DNA of 64,000 nucleotides, taken from assembly GCF_039541855.1 (NCBI RefSeq), contig NZ_BAABHA010000013.1, forward strand, positions 1-64,000, given 5' to 3'. Made by a program: the position numbers and the translations under genes. The number at the start of each line of letters is the position of its first letter. The first letter of the stretch is position 1. Positions 32,048-40,775 of this stretch are shown here, in pieces. Origin of the DNA: Solirubrum koreensis (GTDB lineage Bacteria > Bacteroidota > Bacteroidia > Cytophagales > Hymenobacteraceae). The notes under the pieces are model-generated. The model saw only the letters and a program-made list of their open reading frames with translations, ran no database searches and was not told where the DNA came from.

Positions 32048-32791
32048 TTAGCTCGCTTCCAGGTAAGCCTCGTAAGGACGGGCAAAATGGGCCAGCATCT
32101 GCTCACTGAGCTGAAATCCGGTCGGGTCGTCGTCAATCAGGCCGCTGATTTGCGAGCGGTGCGCCGCTATGGCGCGCTGCTTTTGCGCGCTTACCGCGCT
32201 AATATCCAGGCGCCAGCCCTGGACTTCTCCCTGCTGCGGTAAATCGGCAGGCGCCGCCCGCTCCCAGGCCCACACCAGGTATTCCAGCAGCCGGGGCCGG
32301 ACCTTCAGCGTAGTCAGAGCCGCCTGTAAGAGCTGACTGCTGGCGCGGTGGTCGGGGTGCGGGTCGCGCCGCCAGGGCACCACAAGGGTGGCGGGGCCCC
32401 AATCTGTCAGAAAAGCGCTGATTGCCTGCACACTTCGATCAAAGCCGGGCGCCCCGGGGCCGGGTACGGCCCCATCGGGCAGCCGCAGCAGCAGACTGGC
32501 ATCGGCCGCGACGCCCAGAATGCGCAACGCCTCGCTAAACTCCGCTTCCCGCAGGGCACGGCGCGCCTCGGCAGGGTATTTTTGGGAACCTGGGTGCGAC
32601 ATCGTGCCGTCGCTGACCAGGATGACGGCGACGGGCAGCCCGGCCGCGCGCAGCAGCGCCAGCAGGCCGCCGCAGCCCAGCGACTCATCGTCGGCGTGCG
32701 GGGCCACTACAATGGTACGGCCCAGGGTGCTTACCTGCGCCACTGGCAGCCAGGGCAGCGCATCCAAGGGCAGGGCAAGGGGGCTATCCAT
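32048..32791 (-). CDS. PIG-L family deacetylase
   Basis: A 247-residue zinc-dependent N-deacetylase of the PIG-L/LmbE type, which removes acetyl groups from amino sugars or similar compounds. The zinc and catalytic motif is IVVAPHADDESLGCGGLLAL (His-Ala-Asp-Asp), and the later HPDH motif is DPHPDHRASSQLL. The ATG at 32791 gives the usual short N-terminus; it overlaps the end of the acyl-CoA dehydrogenase gene by 8 bases, pointing to translational coupling. No signal peptide, so cytoplasmic. Confidence 0.9.
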   Translation of the reverse strand: MDSPLALPLDALPWLPVAQVSTLGRTIVVAPHADDESLGCGGLLALLRAAGLPVAVILVSDGTMSHPGSQKYPAEARRALREAEFSEALRILGVAADASLLLRLPDGAVPGPGAPGFDRSVQAISAFLTDWGPATLVVPWRRDPHPDHRASSQLLQAALTTLKVRPRLLEYLVWAWERAAPADLPQQGEVQGWRLDISAVSAQKQRAIAAHRSQISGLIDDDPTGFQLSEQMLAHFARPYEAYLEAS

Positions 32792-33959
32792 GCCAAAGGT
32801 CGTGCGCGGGGGTAGCCACCTGCTCCAATACAAACCGGCCTGCCTCGGCCACGGCGGCATCAGGGGCGGGCTGGCGCAAGTAGTGCGTCAGGTCTCGGTG
32901 CAGGCGCTCGAAAGGCTCGGGCCGCAGCAGCCCCCGCGCCCCCACGCTGCGCTCGGCCAGTTGCAGCACATGCAGGCAGATGCCTTCCACAGCCGTGCGG
33001 GTCATGTTGGCATAGGCCACAGTAGCGGCGGCCTCGGCTTCGGCGGCCGACCGCATGGCATGGGCGGCGGCGCCGCGCAGCCACTGGTTGCCGCTTTCCA
33101 CTAAGACGGCCAGCTCCCCGAAGCGCATGCGCTGGTACGGGTCATCCGTACGCCCGGCCCGGCTCAGGAAACGGCGGGCCTCGTCGAATACGGCTTCGGC
33201 TCCGCCCAACTGCACGGCGGCAAACCGGATGGCCCCGCCGCTAAACCCCGGCTGCTGGTAGTAGTCACCGGGGGCACCAAGCAAATCATCCGGCCCGACC
33301 TCCAGCCCGGTAAAGTCCACCCGGAAGCTGGCTGTGGCCCGCATCCCCAGGGGGCGCCAGAAGGAGGCATCCAGTTGCGGAACCTGCTCATCAGCGGGCA
33401 GAATCAGCATTTGCCAGCCGCCGTCCGGCAGCGCGGCCGTGAGCAGCGGCCGGGTGACGTGGCCCGCGCCCGAGGCAAAGGTCTTGCTCCCGTGCAGCCG
33501 GTAGCGCCCGTCCGGCAAGGGCACCAGCCGTACGCCATCCTGCGCTTCGGTATTCCAAACGCCAAACATGTGCCCCGCGGCCGCCGCCGCTGCCCAACGG
33601 GCAATTTGGCCGGGGAGGCCAAAGCGCAGCAGCAGCTGCAGCGCGTTGACATGCCCTTCGTAGAGGCGACCCACGGCCAAGTTGCCGCGGCCGATGTGCT
33701 TCAAGGTTTGTAATAGCGCGGCCGTTTGGGACCCCGCAACTAAATCTGCGCCGCCCAACGGGGTGGGCAAGGGCGCTAGCAATAACCCCGCTTCCCGCAG
33801 CCAGGCAATTTCCTCAACGGGAAACCCGCCTTCGCAATCGGACAGGCCAGCGTGTGCGGCCAACCGGGCGGAGAGACTGTTTGCCGCGCTTTCCGGCGTG
33901 GGCAGGGGCGCCGAAGGCAGCAGCGGGAGGGGTGGATGAGCAAGGACAGCAGGCAGCAT
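32784..33959 (-). CDS. Acyl-CoA dehydrogenase family protein
   Basis: A 391-residue flavoprotein with the acyl-CoA dehydrogenase layout: N-terminal helical domain (LKHIGRGNLAVGRLYEGHVN), middle beta domain (GVWNTEAQDGVRL, YRLHGSKTFASGAGHV, RATASFRVDFTGLEVGPDDL), C-terminal helical domain (SVGARGLLRPEPFERLHRDL, related to the RDxR-type FAD-binding region). No clear catalytic Glu is recognisable at the usual place. It may act on a non-CoA substrate such as an N-linked group. First gene of a three-gene minus-strand unit with PIG-L and methyltransferase genes. Confidence 0.85.
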   Translation of the reverse strand: MLPAVLAHPPLPLLPSAPLPTPESAANSLSARLAAHAGLSDCEGGFPVEEIAWLREAGLLLAPLPTPLGGADLVAGSQTAALLQTLKHIGRGNLAVGRLYEGHVNALQLLLRFGLPGQIARWAAAAAAGHMFGVWNTEAQDGVRLVPLPDGRYRLHGSKTFASGAGHVTRPLLTAALPDGGWQMLILPADEQVPQLDASFWRPLGMRATASFRVDFTGLEVGPDDLLGAPGDYYQQPGFSGGAIRFAAVQLGGAEAVFDEARRFLSRAGRTDDPYQRMRFGELAVLVESGNQWLRGAAAHAMRSAAEAEAAATVAYANMTRTAVEGICLHVLQLAERSVGARGLLRPEPFERLHRDLTHYLRQPAPDAAVAEAGRFVLEQVATPAHDLWHG

Positions 33960-34141
33960 ACCTGCTTCAACCTAAACCTTAGGGTAGATGTTAAGCAACT
34001 GCGCGCAGTTGCCGGCTTGCATCACGTGGGGGGCACCAACAGCTGGGACAAGAGTTGGAAGCAAAATGACCTACTCAGTGGCTGCGGAACAGTGGCAGCT
34101 AAAGCTCGTATCCTCTTGAAAATCCGCACAAAACTCTGGTG

Positions 34142-35164
34142 ATGATGGCCGAACCAACTGACCTTTTACCGACCGGCGCCTCCGCACCGGACGCCGTGCT
34201 GCCCGATGGCTCCCGCCTGTCCGAGCTGCGCGGCCGGCCCGTTATCCTGGCCTTTGCCCCCGACGAGTGGAACCCCACGCATGCTTACCAAAGCGAGATT
34301 TTTGCCCGGCTCTCGCAGGAGTTTGGCGCGGGGGCAGCTTTTGTCGACACGGCCATCGAGGACTGGCACGCGCTGGACTGCCGCGGCGCGTTGGCGGCAC
34401 AATTTGGCGTGGGCGGCCAACAGGCGCTGTTTCTGCTGGATGAGCACGGCATCGTCCGCTGGCAAACCGTGGTCGGGCCGGGCCAGCAGCTGAGCGCCGG
34501 CCAGGTGCTGGCGGCCCTGCAAGCCCTGCATCCGGCACTGGCCAGCGGGGCAAGCGGTGAATGGGGGGGCGGGCTCTCGCGCCGCACCTTCGTCACGGCT
34601 ACGCTGGCGGCAGCCGCCTTGCTATTGCTGCCCGGCTGCAGCCCCGGTGCTGACGACAAATCGGCGCAGGAAGCGCAAGCGGCCGCCCGCGGCTCCGGTA
34701 AAATAGCCGTCACGCTTACCATCAACGGCAAAACGCACCGCCTGCAGTTCGACCCGCGCGTGGCCTTGCTCGACGCGCTGCGCGAAGAGCTGCACCTGAC
34801 CGGCACCAAAAAAGGCTGCGACCACGGCCAGTGCGGCGCCTGCACCGTGCACCTGGACGGGCACAGCGCCCTCTCGTGCCTCACGCTGGCCGTCATGGCC
34901 CAGGGCAAGCAGATTACCACCATCGAAGGCCTGGCCAGCGGGGAGGAGCTGCACCCCCTGCAGGCAGCTTTTCTCAAGCACGACGCCTTTCAGTGCGGCT
35001 ACTGCACGCCGGGGCAGATTATGGCGGCCTCGGCCCTGCTGCAGGACCCGCACACGCCGGCCGGCTCGGCCGTGGAGCTGCGCGAGGCCCTGAGCGGCAA
35101 TTTGTGCCGCTGCGCCGCCTACCCCAACATCATCGCCGCCATTCAGGAAGTTCAACGCGCCTAG
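34142..35164 (+). CDS. paoA: PaoA-like 2Fe-2S subunit fused to a redoxin-like domain
   Basis: 340 residues. Residues 8-130 are thioredoxin-fold and redoxin-like (GASAPDAVLPDGSRLSELRG, VILAFAPDEWNP, FGVGGQQALFLLDEHGIVRW) but with no Cys in the peroxidatic position. Near 145 comes an internal twin-arginine segment (SRRTFVTATLAAAALLLLPG) ending in a Cys that could be a lipobox. The rest is a molybdo-hydroxylase iron-sulfur subunit: plant-type cluster GCDHGQCGACTVHLDG plus the second cluster CGYCTPGQI and NLCRCAAYPN. In Escherichia coli PaoA the Tat signal is at the N-terminus; here a domain precedes it. First gene of a three-gene paoABC-like operon. GTG at 34139 is an alternative start. Confidence 0.88.
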   Translation: MMAEPTDLLPTGASAPDAVLPDGSRLSELRGRPVILAFAPDEWNPTHAYQSEIFARLSQEFGAGAAFVDTAIEDWHALDCRGALAAQFGVGGQQALFLLDEHGIVRWQTVVGPGQQLSAGQVLAALQALHPALASGASGEWGGGLSRRTFVTATLAAAALLLLPGCSPGADDKSAQEAQAAARGSGKIAVTLTINGKTHRLQFDPRVALLDALREELHLTGTKKGCDHGQCGACTVHLDGHSALSCLTLAVMAQGKQITTIEGLASGEELHPLQAAFLKHDAFQCGYCTPGQIMAASALLQDPHTPAGSAVELREALSGNLCRCAAYPNIIAAIQEVQRA

Positions 35165-35177
35165 CACTGCCCCGCTT

Positions 35178-36230
35178 ATGCACCCGTTTCAGTACCAGCG
35201 CGCCGAGAGTGCCGAACAAGCCGTGGCCACTGTGGCCCTCAACCCCGCGGCCAAGTTCATTGCCGGCGGCACCTCGCACGTCGACTTGATGAAGGAAGAC
35301 GTGCACCGCCCCGCTCTGCTGGTCGACGTATCGGCCCTGCCGCTGCGCGAGATTAGCGCGTTTGAGGGCGGGTTGCGCATCGGTGCGGGCGTCTCCAACA
35401 CCACCGCGGCCTACTACGCCGACGTGCAGCGCCGCTACCCGGCGGTCAGCGAAGCCCTGCTCGCCGGGGCCTCGGTGCAGATTCGCAACATGGCCTCCAT
35501 GGCCGGCAACCCACTGCAGCGCACCCGCTGCCCCTACTTCCGCGACCCGACGCAGGCCTGCAACAAGCGCCAGCCGGGCTCGGGATGCGCGGCCATTGGC
35601 GGCTACAACCACGTGCACGCCCTGTTCGGAACCTCGGCGGCCTGCATCGCCACCCACCCCAGCGACCTGGCCGTGGCCTTGTCGGCCCTTGATGCCCGGG
35701 TGCAGACCCTGGGGCCACGCGGCCCGCGCACCATTGCCTTTCCCGAGCTGCACCGCCTGCCCGGCGACACGCCCCACCTGGACACGGTGCTGGCGCACGG
35801 CGAGTTGATTACCAGCATCGACCTGCCCGCTTTCACCGGCCGCTCCCATTACCTGAAGGTGCGGGAGCGGGCCTCCTATGCCTACGCGCTGGTGTCGTGC
35901 GCCGTGGCACTGGAAATGAGCGGCGGCAAGCTGCAGCGGGTGCGGGTGGCGCTGGGCGGGGTGGCGCACAAGCCCTGGCGGCTGCCGGCAGTCGAGGCCA
36001 TGCTCGCGGGGCAGCCGCCTTCCGAGAAGCTGTTCCGGGCCGCCGCGCAGGCCGCCTTTGCCGACGCCAGGCCGCTGGAGCACAATGCCTACAAAGTTCC
36101 CATGGGCCGCGACCTACTGGTGCGGGCGCTGCTGGAAACCAGCGGCCTGCGGCCCCTGCAAGGCCTGGCCGGCACGGCCTTCGCGGCCAGCGTGGGCGGC
36201 GTGGCCGGCCAGCTGGCGGTGCCCCGTTAA
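35178..36230 (+). CDS. paoB: PaoB-like FAD subunit of molybdenum aldehyde oxidoreductase
   Basis: A 350-residue FAD-binding subunit of the xanthine dehydrogenase family. The flavin site is AAKFIAGGTSHVDLMKEDV, the binding region has GAGVSNTTAAYYADV, and MASMAGNPLQRTRCPY follows. It keeps the extra 4Fe-4S cysteines characteristic of PaoB/YagS (Cys in RTRCPYFRD, ACNKRQPGSGCAAIGG, AACIATHPSD). The C-terminal CO_deh_flav_C domain holds YLKVRERASYAYALVSCAVA. Electrons pass from the Mo site through 2Fe-2S clusters to this FAD. It starts 13 bases after paoA and is co-transcribed. Confidence 0.92.
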   Translation: MHPFQYQRAESAEQAVATVALNPAAKFIAGGTSHVDLMKEDVHRPALLVDVSALPLREISAFEGGLRIGAGVSNTTAAYYADVQRRYPAVSEALLAGASVQIRNMASMAGNPLQRTRCPYFRDPTQACNKRQPGSGCAAIGGYNHVHALFGTSAACIATHPSDLAVALSALDARVQTLGPRGPRTIAFPELHRLPGDTPHLDTVLAHGELITSIDLPAFTGRSHYLKVRERASYAYALVSCAVALEMSGGKLQRVRVALGGVAHKPWRLPAVEAMLAGQPPSEKLFRAAAQAAFADARPLEHNAYKVPMGRDLLVRALLETSGLRPLQGLAGTAFAASVGGVAGQLAVPR

Positions 36231-36253
36231 ATCTACTTATCCTACCTCGTGAG

Positions 36254-38506
36254 ATGATGCCCGCCACTGGAAAACCCCTTGACCGCGTCGACGGTCGCCA
36301 TAAAGTCACCGGCGCCGCGCGCTACACGGCCGAATGGGACGTCCCGGGCCTGGTGTACGGGGCTGTCGTGGACAGCGGCATCGCGCACGGCACGGTGCAA
36401 GCCATTGACGTGGCAGCGGCCCGCAACGCCCCGGGCGTGCTGGCGGTGCTCACCCACGAAAACGCGCCCCGCCTGCAGCCGCTTCCCGACAAAGTGGGAG
36501 AAACGCAGTTCCGCGGCGAAGGAGGCATCACCGAGACCCGGCAGCCGCTGCAAAGCGCCGCCATCGAGTACGCCGGCCAGCCCCTGGCCGTGGTGGTGGC
36601 CGACACCTACGAGCGGGCCTGGCACGCGGCGACGCTGGTGCGCGTCACGTACGCCGGGCAGGCGCCCCAGCTGGCCATGGCTTCGGCCAGCCGCAAGACC
36701 CTGCCCGAAACGTTTTTGGGCAACAACAAGGAAAAGCTGCAGGTCACTGTCGGTAACCCCGGGGCCGCGCTGGCAGCCGCCCCGGTGCGGCTGGAAGCAG
36801 TTTACGAGTCGGCCATCACCCACCACAACCCCCTGGAGCTGCTGGCCACGATTGCGCGCTGGGAAAAGCGCGATGGCGCTGATTTTCTCACCCTCTACGA
36901 CACCACCCGCGCCCTGGAAGTACTGCAGGAAGTCATGGCCACGTCGCTGGCATTGCCCAAGGAGAGCGTACACATCATCTGCCCCTTTATCGGCGGGGCG
37001 TTCGGGGCCAAAGGCTGGCTCTACGCCCCGCCGCTGCTCACGGCCATCGCCGCCCGGGTGGTGGGCCGGCCGGTGAAAATCGAGTGGCGCCGCCAGGACA
37101 TGTTCGCCGTGGCCGGGCAGCGCGCCGCCACCCGGCAAACCCTGGCGCTGGGCGCCACGCAGGACGGCAAAATCACGGCCCTGCGCCACGACACGCTCAC
37201 GCATGCCTCCCAGTCCAGCGGCTTTACCGAGCCCTGCGCCCGGGTGTCGCGCATGCTGTACGCGGTGCCCAATATGAGCTTCGCCCACCAGCTGGCCCAC
37301 CTGCACCTGCCCTCGCCCTGCCCCATGCGCGGGCCCGGCGAAACCGTGGGCGGCTGGGCCCTGGAATGCGCCATCGATGAACTGGCCGCTAAGCTCAACC
37401 TGGACCCCGTGGAGCTGCGCCTGCGCAACTACGCCGAGAAAAACCCCGAAACCGGCCAGCCCTGGTCGAGCAAGCACCTGCGCGAGTGCTACGCCCGGGG
37501 CCGGCAGCTCATCGGCTGGGACGCCCGCAACCCGCAGCCGCGCTCCATGCGCGAAGGCACGCAGCTAATTGGCTACGGCATGGCCACCACCATGTACCCG
37601 GCGGGCCGGCGCGAGGCCAAGGCCCGCGCCACCCTTTTCGCCGACGGCCGCGCCCTGGTGCAGAGCGCCACCCACGAGCTGGGCAACGGGGCCTACACCA
37701 TCTTCCGTCAAATCAGCGCCGACGCGCTGGCCCTGCCCGTCGAGCGGGTGCGATTTGAGCTGGGGGATTCGGCGCTGCCCGCGGCACCCGCCACGGGCGG
37801 CTCCACCACCACGGCCACCGTGGGCCCGGCCGCGCAGGCGGCGGCCCGGGCGGTGCTGGAAGCCATGAAAAGCTTGGCCGGGCGTGACCCTGCTTCCCCG
37901 CTGCACGGCGCGGCCCCCGAAGCCATTGAGGCCCGGGAGGGCCGTCTGGTACTCAAGTCCAACCCCGCAACCGGGGAAGAGTACGGCGCGATTCTGCGGC
38001 GGGCCAAGCTGCCTTCCCTCGTGGCCACGGACGGCGCCAAGCCGGGGGAGGAGCGCGAAAAGTATTCTTTTTACTCGTTCGGGGCGGTGTTTGCGCAGGT
38101 ACGGGTAGACGAGGCCAGCGGCTCGATTCGCGTGGCCCGCCTCTGCGGGGTGTACGATGTGGGCCGGCTGATGAACCCCAAGACGGCACACTCCCAGATA
38201 ATCGGCGGCATGGTCATGGGCGTGGGCGCCACGCTGATGGAAGCCACGCACTACGATGCGCGCAACGGCCGCGCGGTGGTGCGCAACCTGGCCGACTACC
38301 ATGTGCCCAGCATGGCCGATACGCCCGACATGCAGGTGGAATGGCTCAACATCCCCGACCCCCACATCAGCGAGCTGGGCGCCCGCGGCATCGGCGAGAT
38401 TGGCTGCGTGGGCACGGCGGCGGCCATTACCAACGCCGTGTTCCACGCCACGGGCCGGCGCCGGCGCTCCTTACCGCTCACCCCCGACAAGCTGCTGAAC
38501 AGCTAG
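36254..38506 (+). CDS. paoC: PaoC-like molybdopterin subunit of aldehyde oxidoreductase
   Basis: A 750-residue catalytic subunit that oxidises aldehydes to acids at a molybdenum cofactor. It has the hammerhead domain first (GAARYTAEWDVPGLVYGAVV, ATLVRVTYAG), then the Mo-binding domains (GGAFGAKGWLYAPPLLTAI, PSPCPMRGPGETVGGWALEC, GSTTTATVGPAAQAAAR). The catalytic Glu lies in ARGIGEIGCVGTAAAITNAV. Length and motifs are normal. ATG at 36254 is immediately followed by a second ATG. It starts 23 bases after paoB. No paoD/XdhC-like cofactor chaperone gene follows, so insertion of the cofactor must rely on a gene elsewhere. Confidence 0.93.
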   Translation: MMPATGKPLDRVDGRHKVTGAARYTAEWDVPGLVYGAVVDSGIAHGTVQAIDVAAARNAPGVLAVLTHENAPRLQPLPDKVGETQFRGEGGITETRQPLQSAAIEYAGQPLAVVVADTYERAWHAATLVRVTYAGQAPQLAMASASRKTLPETFLGNNKEKLQVTVGNPGAALAAAPVRLEAVYESAITHHNPLELLATIARWEKRDGADFLTLYDTTRALEVLQEVMATSLALPKESVHIICPFIGGAFGAKGWLYAPPLLTAIAARVVGRPVKIEWRRQDMFAVAGQRAATRQTLALGATQDGKITALRHDTLTHASQSSGFTEPCARVSRMLYAVPNMSFAHQLAHLHLPSPCPMRGPGETVGGWALECAIDELAAKLNLDPVELRLRNYAEKNPETGQPWSSKHLRECYARGRQLIGWDARNPQPRSMREGTQLIGYGMATTMYPAGRREAKARATLFADGRALVQSATHELGNGAYTIFRQISADALALPVERVRFELGDSALPAAPATGGSTTTATVGPAAQAAARAVLEAMKSLAGRDPASPLHGAAPEAIEAREGRLVLKSNPATGEEYGAILRRAKLPSLVATDGAKPGEEREKYSFYSFGAVFAQVRVDEASGSIRVARLCGVYDVGRLMNPKTAHSQIIGGMVMGVGATLMEATHYDARNGRAVVRNLADYHVPSMADTPDMQVEWLNIPDPHISELGARGIGEIGCVGTAAAITNAVFHATGRRRRSLPLTPDKLLNS

Positions 38507-38630
38507 CCAAACCCCGAGCGACACCGTAATAGGCCCTTTATCCCTGGAATCTAGTTTATCGTTTTACCCTTTCTCCACATCCAGCAACTATCACCTCCAA
38601 CAACGTTTCACCCACAAGCAGGTAGTGCAT

Positions 38631-39638
38631 ATGAAAAACGAGCATAAAATCAGCCGGCGCAAGGTGTTGAGCGGCCTGGGAGCGGGATTGGCGGCCGCAG
38701 CGGTGGCGCCGGTGTTTGGGGCCGAAGGAGCCACGGCCCCGGCAGGGGCGGCTGCGGAGCCGCTGCAGGACCCCACCAGCAAGTTTCCCAAACCGCCGTT
38801 CAAGGCGCAGTCGCAGCCCTGGCCGGGCCTGGCCAGCAAGATGGAGCCCCGGCCCGACCACGGCGAAACCAGCTACAAGGGCTCGGGGCGGCTGGCTGGC
38901 CGCAAGGCCTTGATTACCGGGGGCGACTCGGGCATGGGCCGGGCCGCGGCCATTGCCTACGCCCGCGAGGGCGCCGACGTGGCCATCAACTACCTGCCCG
39001 CCGAAGAAGCCGATGCCCAGGAAGTCATTGCCCTGATTAAAAAGGAAGGGCGCAAGGCGTTGGCCATTCCGGGGGATTTGCGCGACGAGGCCTTTTGCCA
39101 GCGCCTGGTCAACGAGGCCGTGCGGGGGCTGGGCGGGCTCGACATCCTGGTCAACAACGCCGCGCGCCAGCAAACCAAGCCGTCCATTCTGGATATCTCC
39201 TCTGCCGACTTTGACGCAACGATGAAAATCAACATTTACGCGCCCTTTTGGCTTACCAAAGCGGCTTTGCCCCATCTCAAGCCGGGCGCGGCCATCATCA
39301 GCACCACCTCGGAGCAGGCCTACGACCCTTCGGCCGAGCTGCACGACTACGCCATGACCAAGGCGGCCAACATGAGCTACGTCAAGTCACTGGCCAAGCA
39401 GCTGGGCCCGAAAGGCATTCGCGTGAACGGCGTGGCGCCGGGCCCCATCTGGACGCCCTTGCAGGTGAGCGGCGGTGCCACTCAGGAAAAGCTCAAAAAG
39501 TTTGGCGGCGACACGCCCCTGGGCCGGCCCGGGCAGCCGGTGGAGTTGGCCTCCATTTACGTGCAGCTGGCGGCCAGCGACGCCAGCTACGCTACCGGCC
39601 AGGTGTACGGCGCCGGCGGCGGGGGCGGCCAGCCTTAA
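38631..39638 (+). CDS. Tat-exported short-chain dehydrogenase (YghA-like)
   Basis: 335 residues. The N-terminus is a twin-arginine signal (KISRRKVLSGLGAGLAAAAV, cleavage likely after VFGA). A linker rich in Pro follows, then an SDR domain from about 85: RKALITGGDSGMGRAAAIAY, VAINYLPAEE, LDILVNNAARQQ, IISTTSEQAYDPS, YAMTKAANMSYV (Tyr-x-x-x-Lys), GIRVNGVAPGPIWTPLQ. It resembles the YghA-type oxidoreductases with an N-terminal extension. Export would place it with the PaoABC-like enzyme. It follows paoC by 124 bases, so it could be the same unit or have its own promoter. Confidence 0.9.
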   Translation: MKNEHKISRRKVLSGLGAGLAAAAVAPVFGAEGATAPAGAAAEPLQDPTSKFPKPPFKAQSQPWPGLASKMEPRPDHGETSYKGSGRLAGRKALITGGDSGMGRAAAIAYAREGADVAINYLPAEEADAQEVIALIKKEGRKALAIPGDLRDEAFCQRLVNEAVRGLGGLDILVNNAARQQTKPSILDISSADFDATMKINIYAPFWLTKAALPHLKPGAAIISTTSEQAYDPSAELHDYAMTKAANMSYVKSLAKQLGPKGIRVNGVAPGPIWTPLQVSGGATQEKLKKFGGDTPLGRPGQPVELASIYVQLAASDASYATGQVYGAGGGGGQP

Positions 39639-39665
39639 CAGCTCGGCTTTCCAGCCCCAAACAAA

Positions 39666-39693
39666 GCGGGTCGAAAAGCGCTTTTCGGCCCGC
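39666..39693 (+). terminator. Hairpin after the Tat-type SDR gene
   Basis: A near-perfect palindrome with arms GCGGGTCGAAAAGC and GCTTTTCGGCCCGC (one G-U), 27 bases after the stop codon. There is no long T-run after it, so it is a candidate rather than a certain terminator. Confidence 0.55.
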
Positions 39694-39771
39694 CTGTACT
39701 TTCCGCCTTTTTCTCTTACCAGACCTTCGCGGCACTCGTCTTGGAGCAGTACCGCCCTCTAGCCGACTGCT

Positions 39772-40080
39772 GTGCCTGACTGTACCTCCACTGCCCTTGC
39801 GCGGGCCTATATCGAGCCGGCCGGCTCCACGGCCGAGTTGCTGCTGCTCATCCAATTTTCCTACCAGCCCAGCATCGTGTGGGAGTGGGACTTCCCCTAC
39901 CTGCTGTGGAACGAGTGGGGAATCGGTAAAACCGCGACTTGGCTGGGGGAGCAGTTTCGTCAGCTCGATGCTGCCACGTTTGACGCGGTGGGCGGCGAAG
40001 TGCTCCGGGCCTTGCGGCAGGCGCTGGCCCTGCACCAGCGCTACTACGGCGCCGCGTGGCTTGCGCCGGCCCGGGCATGA
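39772..40080 (+). CDS. Small hypothetical protein, first of a homologous coupled pair
   Basis: 102 residues. The C-terminal half (IVWEWDFPYLLWNEWGIGKT, ATWLGEQFRQLDAATFDAVG, LRALRQALALHQRYYGAAW) lines up with the next protein (HVWRWEVLRVLWQSMGTAET, ARWVAREYHQAYPEAAAEIE, AAAVAQALAVVEPLYQPGA). Aromatic-rich, soluble, no family recognised. GTG start at 39772. Its TGA overlaps the ATG of the next gene (ATGA), so the two are translationally coupled and may form a heterodimer. Confidence 0.55.
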   Translation: MPDCTSTALARAYIEPAGSTAELLLLIQFSYQPSIVWEWDFPYLLWNEWGIGKTATWLGEQFRQLDAATFDAVGGEVLRALRQALALHQRYYGAAWLAPARA

Positions 40081-40364
40081 GCGCCCCGGCTTTTTACATC
40101 GTGCGGGCCACGGCCTACGTCGCCAGCGGACAGGTCACCGTTTGGGTCGGGCGGCGTACGCCCGCCGGGCCCCATGTGTGGCGCTGGGAAGTACTGCGGG
40201 TGCTGTGGCAATCGATGGGCACCGCCGAGACGGCCCGCTGGGTGGCCCGTGAATACCACCAAGCTTATCCCGAGGCGGCCGCCGAGATTGAGCCCCGGGC
40301 CTTGGCCGCTGCCGTAGCTCAAGCCCTGGCGGTGGTAGAGCCGCTGTACCAGCCGGGAGCCTAA
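40077..40364 (+). CDS. Small hypothetical protein, second of a homologous coupled pair
   Basis: 95 residues, paralogous to the protein just upstream and starting within its stop codon. The N-terminal part forms beta strands (AFYIVRATAYVASGQVTVWV); the C-terminal part has the shared W-x-W/LW and TARWVAREY patterns and an Ala-rich helix. No known family. A small membrane-protein gene follows 63 bases later. Confidence 0.55.
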   Translation: MSAPAFYIVRATAYVASGQVTVWVGRRTPAGPHVWRWEVLRVLWQSMGTAETARWVAREYHQAYPEAAAEIEPRALAAAVAQALAVVEPLYQPGA

Positions 40365-40427
40365 TCCAGTCCAGGATTTCTTTACCGCCGGCGCTGCTAT
40401 TTCTCCTACCTGGTTCTGTCTTGCCCC

Positions 40428-40775
40428 ATGATGTACCCGCTCTGGCTACTGGCCTTGCCCTTGTATGGGGCATGGTACTGCCTCCGCCGACTGAGCGGGC
40501 CGGCAACACCCAGCCGGGCCGCTTATGCCGGCCTGGTTGGCAGTGTAACGGGCCTGCTCCTGCTGGGCCTGATGCTCGGTTGGGGCGTGGTGGACGCTGC
40601 ACCCGGGCACATACCCTGGGGGCTGTGGGGATGGCTGGGGGTGCTGCTCTGGTGTGCCTTGTACCCTAGCCTGCAGGTTCTGCTTCGTTTTTATAGTAGG
40701 GCGAGGCTGCAGCGTGGCCTACTGTGGCTGGCCGATGCCCTGGCCCTGGCCTGGGTAATTCGGCACTGGGTGTAG
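40428..40775 (+). CDS. Small hypothetical membrane protein
   Basis: 115 residues with three to four hydrophobic spans (about 5-17, 33-54, 64-85 and 95-112) and a basic loop RFYSRARLQRG before the last. No family is recognised. It lies 63 bases after the coupled small-protein pair on the same strand and may belong to the same transcript. Confidence 0.55.
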   Translation: MMYPLWLLALPLYGAWYCLRRLSGPATPSRAAYAGLVGSVTGLLLLGLMLGWGVVDAAPGHIPWGLWGWLGVLLWCALYPSLQVLLRFYSRARLQRGLLWLADALALAWVIRHWV

